Notes: generated from the sequence alone by a model not told the origin. Positions 45,614-54,478 are shown, counted from the first letter of the stretch. The stretch: DNA of 64,000 nucleotides from Clostridia bacterium (GCA_017399305.1 JAFQDK010000009.1:1-64000), one strand, 5' to 3'. Made by a program: numbers and translations.

Positions 45614-46313
45614 TGCTATCCTCCGTTCCGAAAGAAGCTCCGAGCGGAGTTTTTTCATATTCTGCAGGTGTGCCGATAAAGCGTACCGAGGATGCAAGGT
45701 GCAGTATGCGGTCTGAGTATTTCATCGCGGCGGCAATATCGTGTGATACCATTATCACTGTCATGCCGTGCTCGTCACACAGGTGGCGTACCGTAGTGTA
45801 CAGCTCTTTGGTCACAAGCGGGTCAAGTCCTGCAGTCGGCTCATCAAGCAACAAAACCTCGTCTGCGGCGCAGAGTGCGCGAGCGAGCAGAACTCTTTGC
45901 TGTTGACCGCCCGAAAGTGCGCGATAGCTTTTTTTAGAGAGATTTGCTATGCCGAGCATCTCCATGTTTCCACGCGCACGTGCCTTTTGGGCGCGTGAGT
46001 AAAAGGGAATAAGCCCCGTTGCGCCGATATTGCCCGAAAGCACCACTTCATATACGCTTGCTGGAAAGTCGCGCTGCGCGCTTGATTGTTGTGGCAGATA
46101 TCCTATTTTGCCTCTGACGGCGGTGTCTATTGTAACACTGCCTTCTTCCGGCGTGATGATGCCGAGAATCACTCGTGCAAGAGTGGATTTGCCAGCGCCG
46201 TTTTCACCTACTATAGTGAGAAACTCGCCCTTTTTCACGTCAAAGCTCACATCCGTCAGCGCGAGTGTGCGCTCGTTGTGAACCGTGATATTTTTACAAC
46301 TGATTACGTTCAA
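45606..46313 (-). CDS. znuC: Zinc ABC transporter ATPase
   Basis: A 235-residue ABC ATPase. Walker A is GENGAGKST (about 36-44), the Q-loop is near YLPQQS, the signature motif is LSGGQQQRV, Walker B is LLLDEPTAGLD, and the H-loop is VSHDI. It energises zinc import with ZnuB. The start is TTG 46313, overlapping the znuA stop in TTGA, so translation is coupled. The downstream permease overlaps by 8 nt. Confidence 0.93.
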   Translation of the reverse strand: MNVISCKNITVHNERTLALTDVSFDVKKGEFLTIVGENGAGKSTLARVILGIITPEEGSVTIDTAVRGKIGYLPQQSSAQRDFPASVYEVVLSGNIGATGLIPFYSRAQKARARGNMEMLGIANLSKKSYRALSGGQQQRVLLARALCAADEVLLLDEPTAGLDPLVTKELYTTVRHLCDEHGMTVIMVSHDIAAAMKYSDRILHLASSVRFIGTPAEYEKTPLGASFGTEDSNV

Positions 46314-47245
46314 GACAATGCCTTTCTGAGAGCTTCGATATTCTTTGTCATCAGCGAAATATAAGTTTCGCCCGAGTCAAACTCTTCTTTTGTGATATTG
46401 TGTATTGCGTGTAAATGCAGTACCTCTATTCCGCATTCGGCGGCGAGTGCATCTGCAATCTTCTTTTCTGATGGGCTGTCGTAAAACACATAGGCGGCGC
46501 CGCTTGATTTGATTTCATCGGATATTTTTATGATGTCTGCGGCAGAGGCTTCTGCGTGCGAGGAGCAACCTTCAAATACAGAGTGGTGAGCTATGCCGAT
46601 TTCGTCAAACATATAGCGAAATGCAAATGAACCGCCAAAATACGCCTCGTCCAGTCTTGCTTCGTCTTTGAGAGCCGCAATCGACTGCTTGAGTGAATAA
46701 AGGTTGACAAAATAACCCGCCATGTTTCCACTGTAGTGTCCTTCATTTTCGGGATCGACTTCGCAGAGCGCGTTAAGTATAGCAGTGCATATTTTTGTTG
46801 CATTTTCAACCGATGTCCATATGTGTGAATCGTATTCGCACTCATTGGTATGCTCGTGGGCGTGATCATGTTCTTCGGCGTGCATTTCTACAAGCGATAC
46901 GTGCTTTGAGAGGTCGAGTACTCTAAGACTTCCGCTTTCTATCGCTTTTGAGATGTCCTCGCTTTCAAGCAGCTTCTTTGCCCACAGCTCCATATCGTCG
47001 CCCGTATAGATAAAGAGGTCGGCTTTTGCAATTTTCATCACGTCTGCAGGAGTGGGATCATATGAGTGCGCATCTGCGCCAAAGTCAAGCAACAGCTCGA
47101 CAGATGCATATTCGCCTGCTATTTCTCGTGCAAAGTCGTATTGCGGAAAAAGAGTTGCGACAACACTTGTTTTTCCATCGTCGTACTCTGCACATGAGGA
47201 AAGCATAATAGTGAGCAAGATAAAAAGACATAAAAGCTTTTTCAC
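46310..47245 (-). CDS. znuA: Zinc-binding lipoprotein of ABC transporter
   Basis: A 311-residue solute-binding lipoprotein. The lipobox is MLSSC (Cys about 18). Metal ligands fit the cluster A-I family: His in GADAHSYDPTPADV, His in DSHIW, and His in IAHHSVFEG, with a late acidic ligand. A histidine- and acid-rich loop (HAEEHDHAHEHTNECEYDSH, near residues 123-142) is typical of zinc-specific members. The start is GTG 47245 after GGAGGTG, sharing GTGA with the end of zur. Confidence 0.92.
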   Translation of the reverse strand: MKKLLCLFILLTIMLSSCAEYDDGKTSVVATLFPQYDFAREIAGEYASVELLLDFGADAHSYDPTPADVMKIAKADLFIYTGDDMELWAKKLLESEDISKAIESGSLRVLDLSKHVSLVEMHAEEHDHAHEHTNECEYDSHIWTSVENATKICTAILNALCEVDPENEGHYSGNMAGYFVNLYSLKQSIAALKDEARLDEAYFGGSFAFRYMFDEIGIAHHSVFEGCSSHAEASAADIIKISDEIKSSGAAYVFYDSPSEKKIADALAAECGIEVLHLHAIHNITKEEFDSGETYISLMTKNIEALRKALS

Positions 47246-47652
47246 GATGCACCTCCGCATTTTGCGCAGGTACCGTACAGAATGGTTTTCTTTTCATTTA
47301 CTTTAAACCCGTGTTCGTTTGCCATGTGCGAAAACAATCCTTCAAGCTCGTGACAGTGGGTGTGCGTAATAACGCCGCACTCTGTGCAAATCAGATGAAA
47401 ATGACAGTCGTCACCGCACTCGCTTCCAATAAAGCGGTAGGTCACGCTCTTTCCTTCTTCCGGTGCAAAACGGCTTATATGTCCCTCACGGCAAAGTTCC
47501 TCAAGTCTGCGATAAACTGTGCTGCGGCCTATCTTTTCTCCGGTTGCTTCAAGCGCTGCAACAACGCCGTCAACAGTAAGACTCTCGCTTTTGTGAGCCT
47601 CAAGACAGCGTATCAATGCGTATTTTTGCTTTGTATTATATGCCTGTTTCAT
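47242..47652 (-). CDS. zur: Fur family regulator, probably Zur
   Basis: A 136-residue Fur-type repressor. The winged helix (about 1-75, TKQKYALIRCLEAHKSESLTVDGVVAAL…STVYRRLEEL) is followed by the dimer domain with regulatory His/Cys ligands (DDCHFHLICTECG, THTHCHELEG). Two CxxC pairs (CTEC, CAKC) hold the structural zinc. It is the first gene of an operon with znuACB, so a zinc role is most likely. Its start follows GAGGT. A 27-bp palindrome overlaps its promoter, so it likely represses itself. Confidence 0.88.
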   Translation of the reverse strand: MKQAYNTKQKYALIRCLEAHKSESLTVDGVVAALEATGEKIGRSTVYRRLEELCREGHISRFAPEEGKSVTYRFIGSECGDDCHFHLICTECGVITHTHCHELEGLFSHMANEHGFKVNEKKTILYGTCAKCGGAS

Positions 47653-47661
47653 GGCTACCTC

Positions 47662-47688
47662 ATTTGAAATTGAATTTCAATTTCAAAT
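47662..47688. promoter_or_regulatory. Zur-type operator, 27-bp perfect palindrome
   Basis: Two 13-bp arms around a single central T (47675): ATTTGAAATTGAA on the left and its exact complement on the right. It lies just downstream of, and touching, the -10 of the zur operon, so a bound repressor would block transcription start. The sequence differs from the Bacillus Zur box as I remember it. Confidence 0.75.
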
Positions 47689-47715
47689 TATATATCAAAG
47701 ATGTACTGTTGTCAA
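47687..47715 (-). promoter_or_regulatory. Promoter of zur-znu operon
   Basis: On the minus strand TTGACA (47715-47710) and TATAAT (47692-47687) are 17 bp apart, both consensus. Confidence 0.88.
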
Positions 47716-47724
47716 TGTTTTTTC

Positions 47725-47753
47725 TTGCTATTGAGTGAATTTTGTTGTATTAT
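47725..47753 (+). promoter_or_regulatory. Promoter of foldase operon
   Basis: TTGCTA (47725-47730) and TATTAT (47748-47753) are 17 bp apart. The leader to the start at 47841 is about 80 nt. Confidence 0.55.
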
Positions 47754-47840
47754 ATATGTAATAGGAAATAAATTAGGTGTTAGGGATGCAAGGGATGCTT
47801 ATAAACTATATTCTCCCCAATTAAAAACAAAGGAGTTAAA

Positions 47841-48887
47841 ATGAACAGAATTCCTACCTTTGAGCAAAACAGAAAAAGGCTTATCAAAAAGATTATTGCT
47901 GTGGCTTTGCTTGTTGTGATCGGCATTGTTTTTATATTTGCTGTGCGCCATGCAATAAACGAGTACAAGGAGCAAAAATACCTTGAAACATACGGTCAGG
48001 CGGCAATGGAGGTCGGCGGTCACACTGTGACATACGATGTATACCGCTATTTCTATCTCAATTACCGCGATGATTATATCAAAGAGTATACAATTGACGG
48101 TGTAACCGATACCGATGCGCTTGATGCGGCAGTGCGTGCAAGGGTTATCGAGGCGATACGCGGACTTTACGGCACGGTATCACTTGCGGCAGACTATGGA
48201 ATCACAACATCCGATGGGGATGTTATTGCTGCGGCAGAGACCTATATTGAGTCGATGAAGAATTATTACACCGAAAACGGTGGCAACTATGCGGCAGACC
48301 TTGAGCGCAGCTATCTCACTGAGCATGTTTTTGAATTTCTTATGCGTATTGACGCACTTGAGGATAAGCTGTTTGATGCGCTTGTCGCAAGTGACGGCGG
48401 AATCGAGAATAATGACGAAAAGGTATTGACAGTTTTACTTGGCGACACCTTTGTCCGTGCAAAACAGATATTTATCGAAAATGACAAGGGCGAAGATGTT
48501 GAAGCAAATCGCGCTATCGCTGTTAAAGCACTTGAAGAGTATAAGGGCGGCGAAAGCTTTGATACCCTCATTGGCAGATATTCAGAGGATTTCACTATGC
48601 CTGCAGATGGCTATTATTTCACTTACGCTGAGATGATAGATGAATTTGAGAGAGCGGCGTTTGCACTCCGCGACGGAGAGGTCAGTGATGTTGTCGAAAG
48701 CAAAGACGGATTTCATATTATTCTCCGCATGCCTAAAGACGGTGCATACATCACAGAGAATTTTGCAGACCTTAAATCCCAGTATCAGAGTGCAACGTTT
48801 TATTCCATGCTTGAGTCACGTGCCAACATGCTTTCTGCTGTAGAATCGTCATACGTTCGTTCGCTTTCATACGAGGAGATCAAATAA
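47841..48887 (+). CDS. PrsA/SurA-like parvulin-type peptidyl-prolyl isomerase
   Basis: A 348-residue membrane-anchored foldase. An N-terminal transmembrane helix (about 17-36, IIAVALLVVIGIVFIFAV) is an uncleaved anchor without lipobox. Residues about 50-205 form a SurA-N-like chaperone region, and residues 205-310 the parvulin domain (RAKQIFIENDKG, GRYSEDFTMPADGYYFT, FALRDGEVSDVVESKDGFHIILRM). It helps fold exported proteins. AAAGGAG precedes the ATG. It starts a three-gene operon with two proteins of unknown role directly abutting. Confidence 0.85.
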   Translation: MNRIPTFEQNRKRLIKKIIAVALLVVIGIVFIFAVRHAINEYKEQKYLETYGQAAMEVGGHTVTYDVYRYFYLNYRDDYIKEYTIDGVTDTDALDAAVRARVIEAIRGLYGTVSLAADYGITTSDGDVIAAAETYIESMKNYYTENGGNYAADLERSYLTEHVFEFLMRIDALEDKLFDALVASDGGIENNDEKVLTVLLGDTFVRAKQIFIENDKGEDVEANRAIAVKALEEYKGGESFDTLIGRYSEDFTMPADGYYFTYAEMIDEFERAAFALRDGEVSDVVESKDGFHIILRMPKDGAYITENFADLKSQYQSATFYSMLESRANMLSAVESSYVRSLSYEEIK

Positions 48888-49745
48888 ATGGCTATCTTTA
48901 AAAGATACAATACAAGAAAAAGAAGGTCATACTGGGGACTTGTAATATGGATTCTTTGTATTCTTCTTATCTTTATCGCTACTGCAGTAGTTGGGTATGT
49001 ACTTGGTGAGCGTGCCGAGGGCGGAGAAAACCTACTTCCGTCCGAAACAGGCAATCACTCCGCCGGTATAACCATCGCCCCACTTGCTGAGCGCAGTGTG
49101 CATGGCGAATATGCTGAGCCTGAGGATGTTTCTGCGTTTACAAGCGAGGATCCGCTTGCGCTGGTTTCGACCTGGCTGTACCGTGACGGTCAGTCCAATT
49201 TCAAAACTGATACCGATGCACTGCTCGGACGCAGCACAAAGGAGCTTGCAAAGCTTGACGAGTTTAATATTGAGGCGGCTACCTCCGGATTTTTTGAGGT
49301 GACCTGCGTGTATGCCGATGAAAAGGTACGCGACATTGTTGAAACATATGAGCGCTCACTTATCCGCGAGTTTGAAAAAGGCGGTCCCGACGAGATCGTA
49401 CTTGTTTTTAACGATGTTACGATAGACAATTATGAGGATATTCTGAATTTTGCGGAGAGTGTGAATTACACAAAGCTTTTGTGCGTGCCATACACTCTGC
49501 TTAAGGATGATATATGTGCGAGATTCTTCTCGCAGGCTGCTGAAAAACAGTTGACCGTGGCACTTATGGCAGATGACCTGAGAGAAAAGCAGTTTACCGA
49601 GGATATCGAGAATTATGCATTTTATTTTACAAAATACAATGTGAGAATGGTGCTGCTTGGCATAGACGATTATTTGCTTGATGTGTTGCAGGAAAACAGC
49701 ATTTTGAACTATCAGTTCTATTCTGCGCGTGAAGAGGAAGAATAA
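48888..49745 (+). CDS. Membrane-anchored protein of unknown function
   Basis: A 285-residue protein with a basic N-terminus and a single transmembrane segment (about 15-38), so most of it faces outward. The extracellular part has alternating helices and strands (DEIVLVFNDVTIDNYEDILNFAES, KLLCVPYTLLKDD, QLTVALMADDL, VRMVLLGIDDYLL), an alpha/beta arrangement like a repeated Rossmann or barrel unit. No catalytic motif is recognised. It abuts the foldase stop and the next GTG start with no gaps. It may be a client or partner of the foldase. Confidence 0.7.
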   Translation: MAIFKRYNTRKRRSYWGLVIWILCILLIFIATAVVGYVLGERAEGGENLLPSETGNHSAGITIAPLAERSVHGEYAEPEDVSAFTSEDPLALVSTWLYRDGQSNFKTDTDALLGRSTKELAKLDEFNIEAATSGFFEVTCVYADEKVRDIVETYERSLIREFEKGGPDEIVLVFNDVTIDNYEDILNFAESVNYTKLLCVPYTLLKDDICARFFSQAAEKQLTVALMADDLREKQFTEDIENYAFYFTKYNVRMVLLGIDDYLLDVLQENSILNYQFYSAREEEE

Positions 49746-50489
49746 GTGATACCTAAGCTGATAATACTTGATGGAGAGGGTAATTTACTCTATTCATCGC
49801 ATGAGATCGATCTAAAGCATATAATAAATGCATGGCTTGATATTATTGCAAATGATAAAAATTGCGACCGCGTGTTATGCGGTCGCAATGCTTTTTTAGT
49901 TAAGAATGTTTTGCTGACGGGCAAGAGATATATATTCTTAATGGATAGCAAAATGCTTTATGAGCAATTTGGCAACAGAATATCCGATGCGGCAAACCGT
50001 ATGTTTGATATTGAGCATGAGGAGAAAACCGAGTGTTCGCTTAAGGCGCTTACTCTCCTTTTTATAAATACCTACAGAAGCGTTCTTGAAAAAGAAGGCG
50101 TACGCATTGAAGTTCGCAGATTGGTGTCGGACACCTATGTATCTGTGCCACCTAAGATGTTTGCGTTGGCTTTGGCACTTATGGTGCGGCTTACTGCGAG
50201 TGAGTCGCGTGCCGTGAAGCTGAGCTTTGTAAATGAATGTGGTCGCGTGATTATATTCTCCGATGCGACAGGCGGCGAGCCTTGCGAAGGTGTAGCGCGT
50301 GAGTTCTTGCGTGCGCTGCTTTATGAAGTGAGTGCCGCGGCAGGATTTGCAGTGGAGGAGCTTGTGTATCGCGGTAAGCGTTCGTTTTCTCTTTCGCTGT
50401 CACCGCTCGATATTTCTCTCTTGGGATTCAAGCGCGAGTTGCCGGGTGTTTTGGAAAAATATTTTGCGTGTTATATAAAAATGTTTTGA
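49746..50489 (+). CDS. Unknown protein, possibly a degenerate sensor-kinase relative
   Basis: A 247-residue soluble protein starting at GTG 49746, right after the previous stop. The N-terminal part (PKLIILDGEGNLLYSS) resembles a PAS-like sensor strand. The C-terminal part (SVPPKMFALALALMVRLTASESRAVKLSFVNECGRVIIFSDATGG) recalls a histidine-kinase ATP-binding fold without the N, G1 and G2 boxes. This is only a shape impression. Near codon 40 the gene contains a perfect terminator-like hairpin (49861-49897). Confidence 0.6.
   Translation: MIPKLIILDGEGNLLYSSHEIDLKHIINAWLDIIANDKNCDRVLCGRNAFLVKNVLLTGKRYIFLMDSKMLYEQFGNRISDAANRMFDIEHEEKTECSLKALTLLFINTYRSVLEKEGVRIEVRRLVSDTYVSVPPKMFALALALMVRLTASESRAVKLSFVNECGRVIIFSDATGGEPCEGVAREFLRALLYEVSAAAGFAVEELVYRGKRSFSLSLSPLDISLLGFKRELPGVLEKYFACYIKMF
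49861..49897 (+). terminator. Terminator-like hairpin inside a coding region
   Basis: ATTGCGACCGC (49861-49871) pairs perfectly with GCGGTCGCAAT (49879-49889) around a 7-nt loop; GC then six Ts follow. It has all features of an intrinsic terminator but lies within the open frame of the 49746 gene. If active it would cut most transcripts unless translating ribosomes cover it. Confidence 0.6.
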
Positions 50490-50642
50490 CACTCGACAGA
50501 TTGTGCGTAATTTCTACAGGTAAAATATGGTAAATTGATATCGGGAAATGACAGAAACAGCTTGCGGTGGTGCTCGCCGCGGCGGAATACGCATTCAGGT
50601 GCACGTTCGGATAAAATGCGATTTCTGCCTCCCGTTCTCCTT

Positions 50643-50677
50643 TTGCAGAGCAAGCCCCCCGCTTGCTCTGCAATTTT
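50643..50677 (+). terminator. Terminator of foldase operon
   Basis: TTGCAGAGCAAGC and GCTTGCTCTGCAA form a perfect 13-bp stem around CCCCC, followed by TTTTAATT. The 150 nt between the last gene and this stem hold no clear gene. Confidence 0.85.
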
Positions 50678-50683
50678 AATTAA

Positions 50684-50719
50684 AAAAAGAGCACCAAGCG
50701 CGGTCGCATGGTGCTCTTT
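50684..50719 (-). terminator. Terminator of LtaS-like/GDPD operon
   Basis: AAAGAGCACCA (50687-50697) and TGGTGCTCTTT (50709-50719) pair perfectly; the minus-strand tail is TTTTTT. Confidence 0.85.
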
Positions 50720-50722
50720 AGT

Positions 50723-51931
50723 TTATTTTGCGTAGTCGGTGTAGATACCTGTGACACCGATGTCAAAAAACTTTTGCTGTTCTTCGGCGTCGTTGATGGT
50801 GTGCACAAACAGAGGTACGCCGGCTGCCACATAGGTATCGACAAATTTCTGATTTGCAAGAGTTGCATCGGCGGTGACGCCAAGCAGGCGATGCTTTTTG
50901 GCAAACTCTGCATTATATTTGCTGTTTACCTTGTCAAAATATGTTGGCAGGCGGTAAAGCGTGAGCAGGATGTTTGAATAACCCATGGCGCGCACAGGTA
51001 CATATTCGTCATACTGGTAGATCTGTGGGATAATGCGTCCTATAATTTCGGGATGTGCCAGCGCTATGTGGCGAAGCATATTTACATTGTCCTCTTTTAC
51101 GTCGGTGACGATATATACATCGGGGTGAAGCACCATCCACTTTACAAGGCTGTCAAGTGTAAGTGCTGTAAAGCGATTGAATATCTTTACATTTGCAAAC
51201 TCAGCGGCCGTAACCGGCACACTTCCAAGCTGGTTTGAATAATACTGCGACCAGTTGTGTATGCAGACGGGCTTGCCGTCGCTTGACAGCATAAAGTCAA
51301 GCTCGATTACGCGGAATCCCTTTGAGTGGGTATTGTTGAGCGCTTCAAGCGAGTTTGAGCCGAGATAAAAGCCGACCTCGCCGCCGCCGTGAATTATCTT
51401 TTGCGGAAGTTCAGGCAGTGTTATCGTCTTGAAATCGTGATTGTCATAAGATATCATCGATGCACGCGCGTTGTCATCATAGAGATATGTGCCGTATTTT
51501 GAAATGTTTGAAAAGTAGATTATTGTACGTCCGCCAATATTAAAGCTTTCTACCTGAGCACCTTCAAGATATGTCACGATATCTGTGAAAAGTACAGGCT
51601 CGATCTTGGTTCCGATAGGGGCGGTATTCTTTTCGCTGATTTCGGCAGGAGAGGTTACTTTATATGCGTTTCTGCTTATTGAAAGTGTACGGTCATCGCC
51701 ATTCCACACAACGTCAAAGCCATATCCGCGGAGATCCTCGGCAACAATTCCAAGCTTGCCGTTGATGTTATATGATGGAATCTCATATCCGTCTATAAAT
51801 GCGCGGATATCTGTTGCGAGTACGTGGTCAATAAGATCACCGGGGTTAAGCGCGGCAACCGACAAGTTAAGCGCTAAGCAAGCAGTTGCAAGCAGAATAC
51901 ATGATAAGATACGTTTTGTTGTTTTTCTCAT
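50723..51931 (-). CDS. Secreted glycerophosphodiester phosphodiesterase with Cu-amine-oxidase-like repeats
   Basis: A 402-residue exported enzyme. Signal peptide about 1-26. Residues about 30-165 hold two copies of a Cu-amine-oxidase N-terminal-like repeat (NINGKLGIVAEDLRGYGFDVVWNGDDRTLSISRN), a cell-wall-associated module. The GDPD TIM barrel covers 180-402. Active-site residues fit HGGG (near 185), EALNN, ELDFML…GKPVCIHNW, and TDYAK at the end. It would cut glycerophosphodiesters such as lipoteichoic acid pieces. I start at ATG 51931, which overlaps the upstream stop; no good ribosome site, so translational coupling is likely. Confidence 0.88.
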   Translation of the reverse strand: MRKTTKRILSCILLATACLALNLSVAALNPGDLIDHVLATDIRAFIDGYEIPSYNINGKLGIVAEDLRGYGFDVVWNGDDRTLSISRNAYKVTSPAEISEKNTAPIGTKIEPVLFTDIVTYLEGAQVESFNIGGRTIIYFSNISKYGTYLYDDNARASMISYDNHDFKTITLPELPQKIIHGGGEVGFYLGSNSLEALNNTHSKGFRVIELDFMLSSDGKPVCIHNWSQYYSNQLGSVPVTAAEFANVKIFNRFTALTLDSLVKWMVLHPDVYIVTDVKEDNVNMLRHIALAHPEIIGRIIPQIYQYDEYVPVRAMGYSNILLTLYRLPTYFDKVNSKYNAEFAKKHRLLGVTADATLANQKFVDTYVAAGVPLFVHTINDAEEQQKFFDIGVTGIYTDYAK

Positions 51932-51933
51932 AA

Positions 51934-53718
51934 TCAATAAGCGTAGTTCTTTCTGTAATAATAGGAAACATAGTCATAGAGCTGTTTTTTGCCGTCGGTG
52001 AGTGAGTCGGTTCGGTGAATAATGGGTTCATCCTTTATTATATCGGCAAGGAACTGCATATATGCGCTTCCTTTATATCCGCAAAGCTCAAAGACTTTGT
52101 TCATAAGGAATGAAACGGAAAGGGGTTCGCCCTCGCCCTTGAAATCATTGCCGGATATTCTTTTTGCGGCTTCGTTTGCCAAAATAAGATAACGCGTTGA
52201 ATAATAGTTGATAAATCCTTCCTCGGTGGAAGTGTCAATGTTTATGCCATATGAATTGTAAACAATACCTGCGTTGCCCATCCATGGCTTGTGGTCGCCA
52301 AAGAATACGAGTACAAGCGGCTCTTTTGTGGCAAGCATTTCGTTTGCAAATTTATAAAGCTCCTCGGTGGTGCTTTTCTGTGTGTTGAGATAGTTGTTCA
52401 TTATGTTGCGGTCAGCTTCGCTTACATGGTCGCTCACAACATAAGGTGTTTCAAAATATGCGTTGCCCGATTCATATGGGCCGTGTCCCTGATATGTTAT
52501 GCTGTAGCTGAAATAGGGCTTCGATTTATCCCTGCTTTTGTATATGCTGAGCATTTCGGGGAAAAGGCGTGCATCCCAGGTGATGTCGCCGCCTGTCAGC
52601 GGTTTGTAATAGTTTTCGCTGAAATAGTAGTTGTCAAATCCAAGGTTTTTGTTGATGTTCTGGCGGTTATAGAACCACGCATAACAGGGATGTGAGCCCT
52701 CGGTAACATATCCGTTGTTTTTCAGATACCATACGTGCGAGTTTGAGGTCTTTACAAAGTTGTCAAGCCTTGCGTATGGCATACCGGTTAAAAATTCGCG
52801 TTCGCTTATACGTGTATCGCCGGCGAAAATGTCGGTGATAAGCGTTCCGCTGTAGCCCATTTCTTCAAGCTCGTGATACTTTTCGTATATGTCCTCGGTG
52901 AATGTCAGCTCTTTGAAGCGAGAGAAGTCGGAGTATGCTTCAAGCATCACGCATACGATGTTGATTTTCTTGTTATCGGGGATGATTTCGTCTTCGTACT
53001 TTGCAAGAATGTCAGCCGCGTCTTTTTCACTGTAGCCTGTGGGGGCAGGATGAAAAGCATTTTTTACAGAGTGCAAAAAAGGATAGATAAAGCCTTTTGA
53101 TATGTATATCTGTGTTTCCGACCACTGATTTATGAGAGAATTGTTTTGAGTCTTGTTTTCGTATATCTTGTCCGATGTATAAAGCGGAATCATGAAAAGT
53201 GATGCAATAAATACAGCTCCTGCCGATATCAGACGCGGTGCTTTGCGGCGGAATCTGCCGCGCGCGAGAAAACCGAGACACAGGCAGCCGACAGCAAGCA
53301 AGGCAAGGTATATCCATATGCGCTTATCAATAAACAGCTTGTAGGTTTCAAGCATTTTCTTTGATTCAACTACAAGTGTCATATCCTCCGCAATGAAGCA
53401 GTCGTTGCGGAAAGACATTTTAAAATAGTTTATCAGTGATGGAATTATTATAATTGCGTTTGTAATCACATATGACCATACCGCGCGGTTGCACAGCAGA
53501 TAAAAAATTGCAGAGAATATCATCGGCGGTGCAAGGTTAAGGAGAAGAATAAGCGGATTTTTAAAATATGTTGCAAGCATGGAAAGCCCGTATGTACCCG
53601 TGGCAAAATACATGCTGTAAAGTCCGCACATAAAACCGCCAAATACAGCACAGATAAACGAAAAGATTATGTAGCCGCGGCTATGAAGCTTTTCGTCATC
53701 GAGTTTGTATGCAAACAT
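51934..53718 (-). CDS. LtaS-like glycerol phosphate transferase
   Basis: A 594-residue membrane enzyme of the alkaline phosphatase/sulfatase superfamily. Four to five N-terminal transmembrane helices (about 1-175) are followed by the extracellular catalytic domain (about 230-560). CVMLEAYSDF (metal Glu), FAGDTRISERE with the nucleophile Thr, GDITWDARLF, and FFGDHKPWMG (Asp/His) match lipoteichoic acid synthase motifs. It builds polyglycerolphosphate chains or transfers glycerol phosphate to glycans. It overlaps the GDPD gene, so synthesis and breakdown of the polymer are coupled. GGAGGAAG precedes the ATG. Confidence 0.87.
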   Translation of the reverse strand: MFAYKLDDEKLHSRGYIIFSFICAVFGGFMCGLYSMYFATGTYGLSMLATYFKNPLILLLNLAPPMIFSAIFYLLCNRAVWSYVITNAIIIIPSLINYFKMSFRNDCFIAEDMTLVVESKKMLETYKLFIDKRIWIYLALLAVGCLCLGFLARGRFRRKAPRLISAGAVFIASLFMIPLYTSDKIYENKTQNNSLINQWSETQIYISKGFIYPFLHSVKNAFHPAPTGYSEKDAADILAKYEDEIIPDNKKINIVCVMLEAYSDFSRFKELTFTEDIYEKYHELEEMGYSGTLITDIFAGDTRISEREFLTGMPYARLDNFVKTSNSHVWYLKNNGYVTEGSHPCYAWFYNRQNINKNLGFDNYYFSENYYKPLTGGDITWDARLFPEMLSIYKSRDKSKPYFSYSITYQGHGPYESGNAYFETPYVVSDHVSEADRNIMNNYLNTQKSTTEELYKFANEMLATKEPLVLVFFGDHKPWMGNAGIVYNSYGINIDTSTEEGFINYYSTRYLILANEAAKRISGNDFKGEGEPLSVSFLMNKVFELCGYKGSAYMQFLADIIKDEPIIHRTDSLTDGKKQLYDYVSYYYRKNYAY

Positions 53719-53755
53719 ATTCTTCCTCCTTTTTTCAGTTTTATTCTACAGGAGA

Positions 53756-54478
53756 TTACTCCTCCCAGTTGTGGTAAACTTCGCTTACGTCGTCGTTATC
53801 CTCAAGGGTGTCAAGGAGAAGCTGCATCTTCTTGAGGTCGTCTTCACTTTCAAGGGTGATATAGTTCTGGGGAATCATATCAACATCTGCAGATGCCATT
53901 TCATAGCCTGCAGCCTCAAGTGCTTCCTTTACTGCGTAGAGGTCGTTTGATACGGTGTAGATCTCAAAGCATTCGTCATCGGCAACAAAGTCCTCAGCGC
54001 CTGCTTCAAGCGCACACTCCATGAGTGCATCTTCGTCGATCTTGTCGCTCTTTTCGATGATGATAACACCTTTTTCTTCAAAGAGATAGCTTACACAGCC
54101 GTTCTGGCCGAGACCTGCGCCAAACTTGTCAAATGCGTGGCGAACCTCGCCAGCGGTACGGTTGCGGTTGTCGGTAGCTGCCTTAACGATAACGGCAACA
54201 CCGCTCGGACCGTAGCCCTCGTATGTGATTTCGTCGTAAACAACAGAGTTGTCACCTGAAAACTTCTTGATAACACGGTCAATGTTGTCGTTGGGTACGT
54301 TGTTCGCCTTAGCCTTCTGGATAAGGTCGCGGAGCTTTGAGTTGGAAACGGGGTCGGGACCGCCTGCGCGGATAGCGATAGCCATTTCCTTACCGATTTT
54401 TGTGAAAACCTTTGCTCTTTGTGCGTCGGTCTTCTCCTTCTTGTGCATTATATTTTTCCATTTAGAATGTCCTGACAT
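53756..54478 (-). CDS. yebC: YebC/PmpR family protein
   Basis: A 240-residue soluble protein of the YebC/TACO1 family, reported as a transcription regulator and as a translation factor that relieves proline-stretch stalling. The N-terminus MSGHSKWKNIMHKKEKTDAQRAKVFTKIGKEM is the family signature, and domain II (DNIDRVIKKFSGD…TYEGYGPSGVAVIV) is intact. AGGAGAATTACC precedes the ATG. It lies downstream of argS in the same direction, separated by hairpins. Confidence 0.95.
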   Translation of the reverse strand: MSGHSKWKNIMHKKEKTDAQRAKVFTKIGKEMAIAIRAGGPDPVSNSKLRDLIQKAKANNVPNDNIDRVIKKFSGDNSVVYDEITYEGYGPSGVAVIVKAATDNRNRTAGEVRHAFDKFGAGLGQNGCVSYLFEEKGVIIIEKSDKIDEDALMECALEAGAEDFVADDECFEIYTVSNDLYAVKEALEAAGYEMASADVDMIPQNYITLESEDDLKKMQLLLDTLEDNDDVSEVYHNWEE

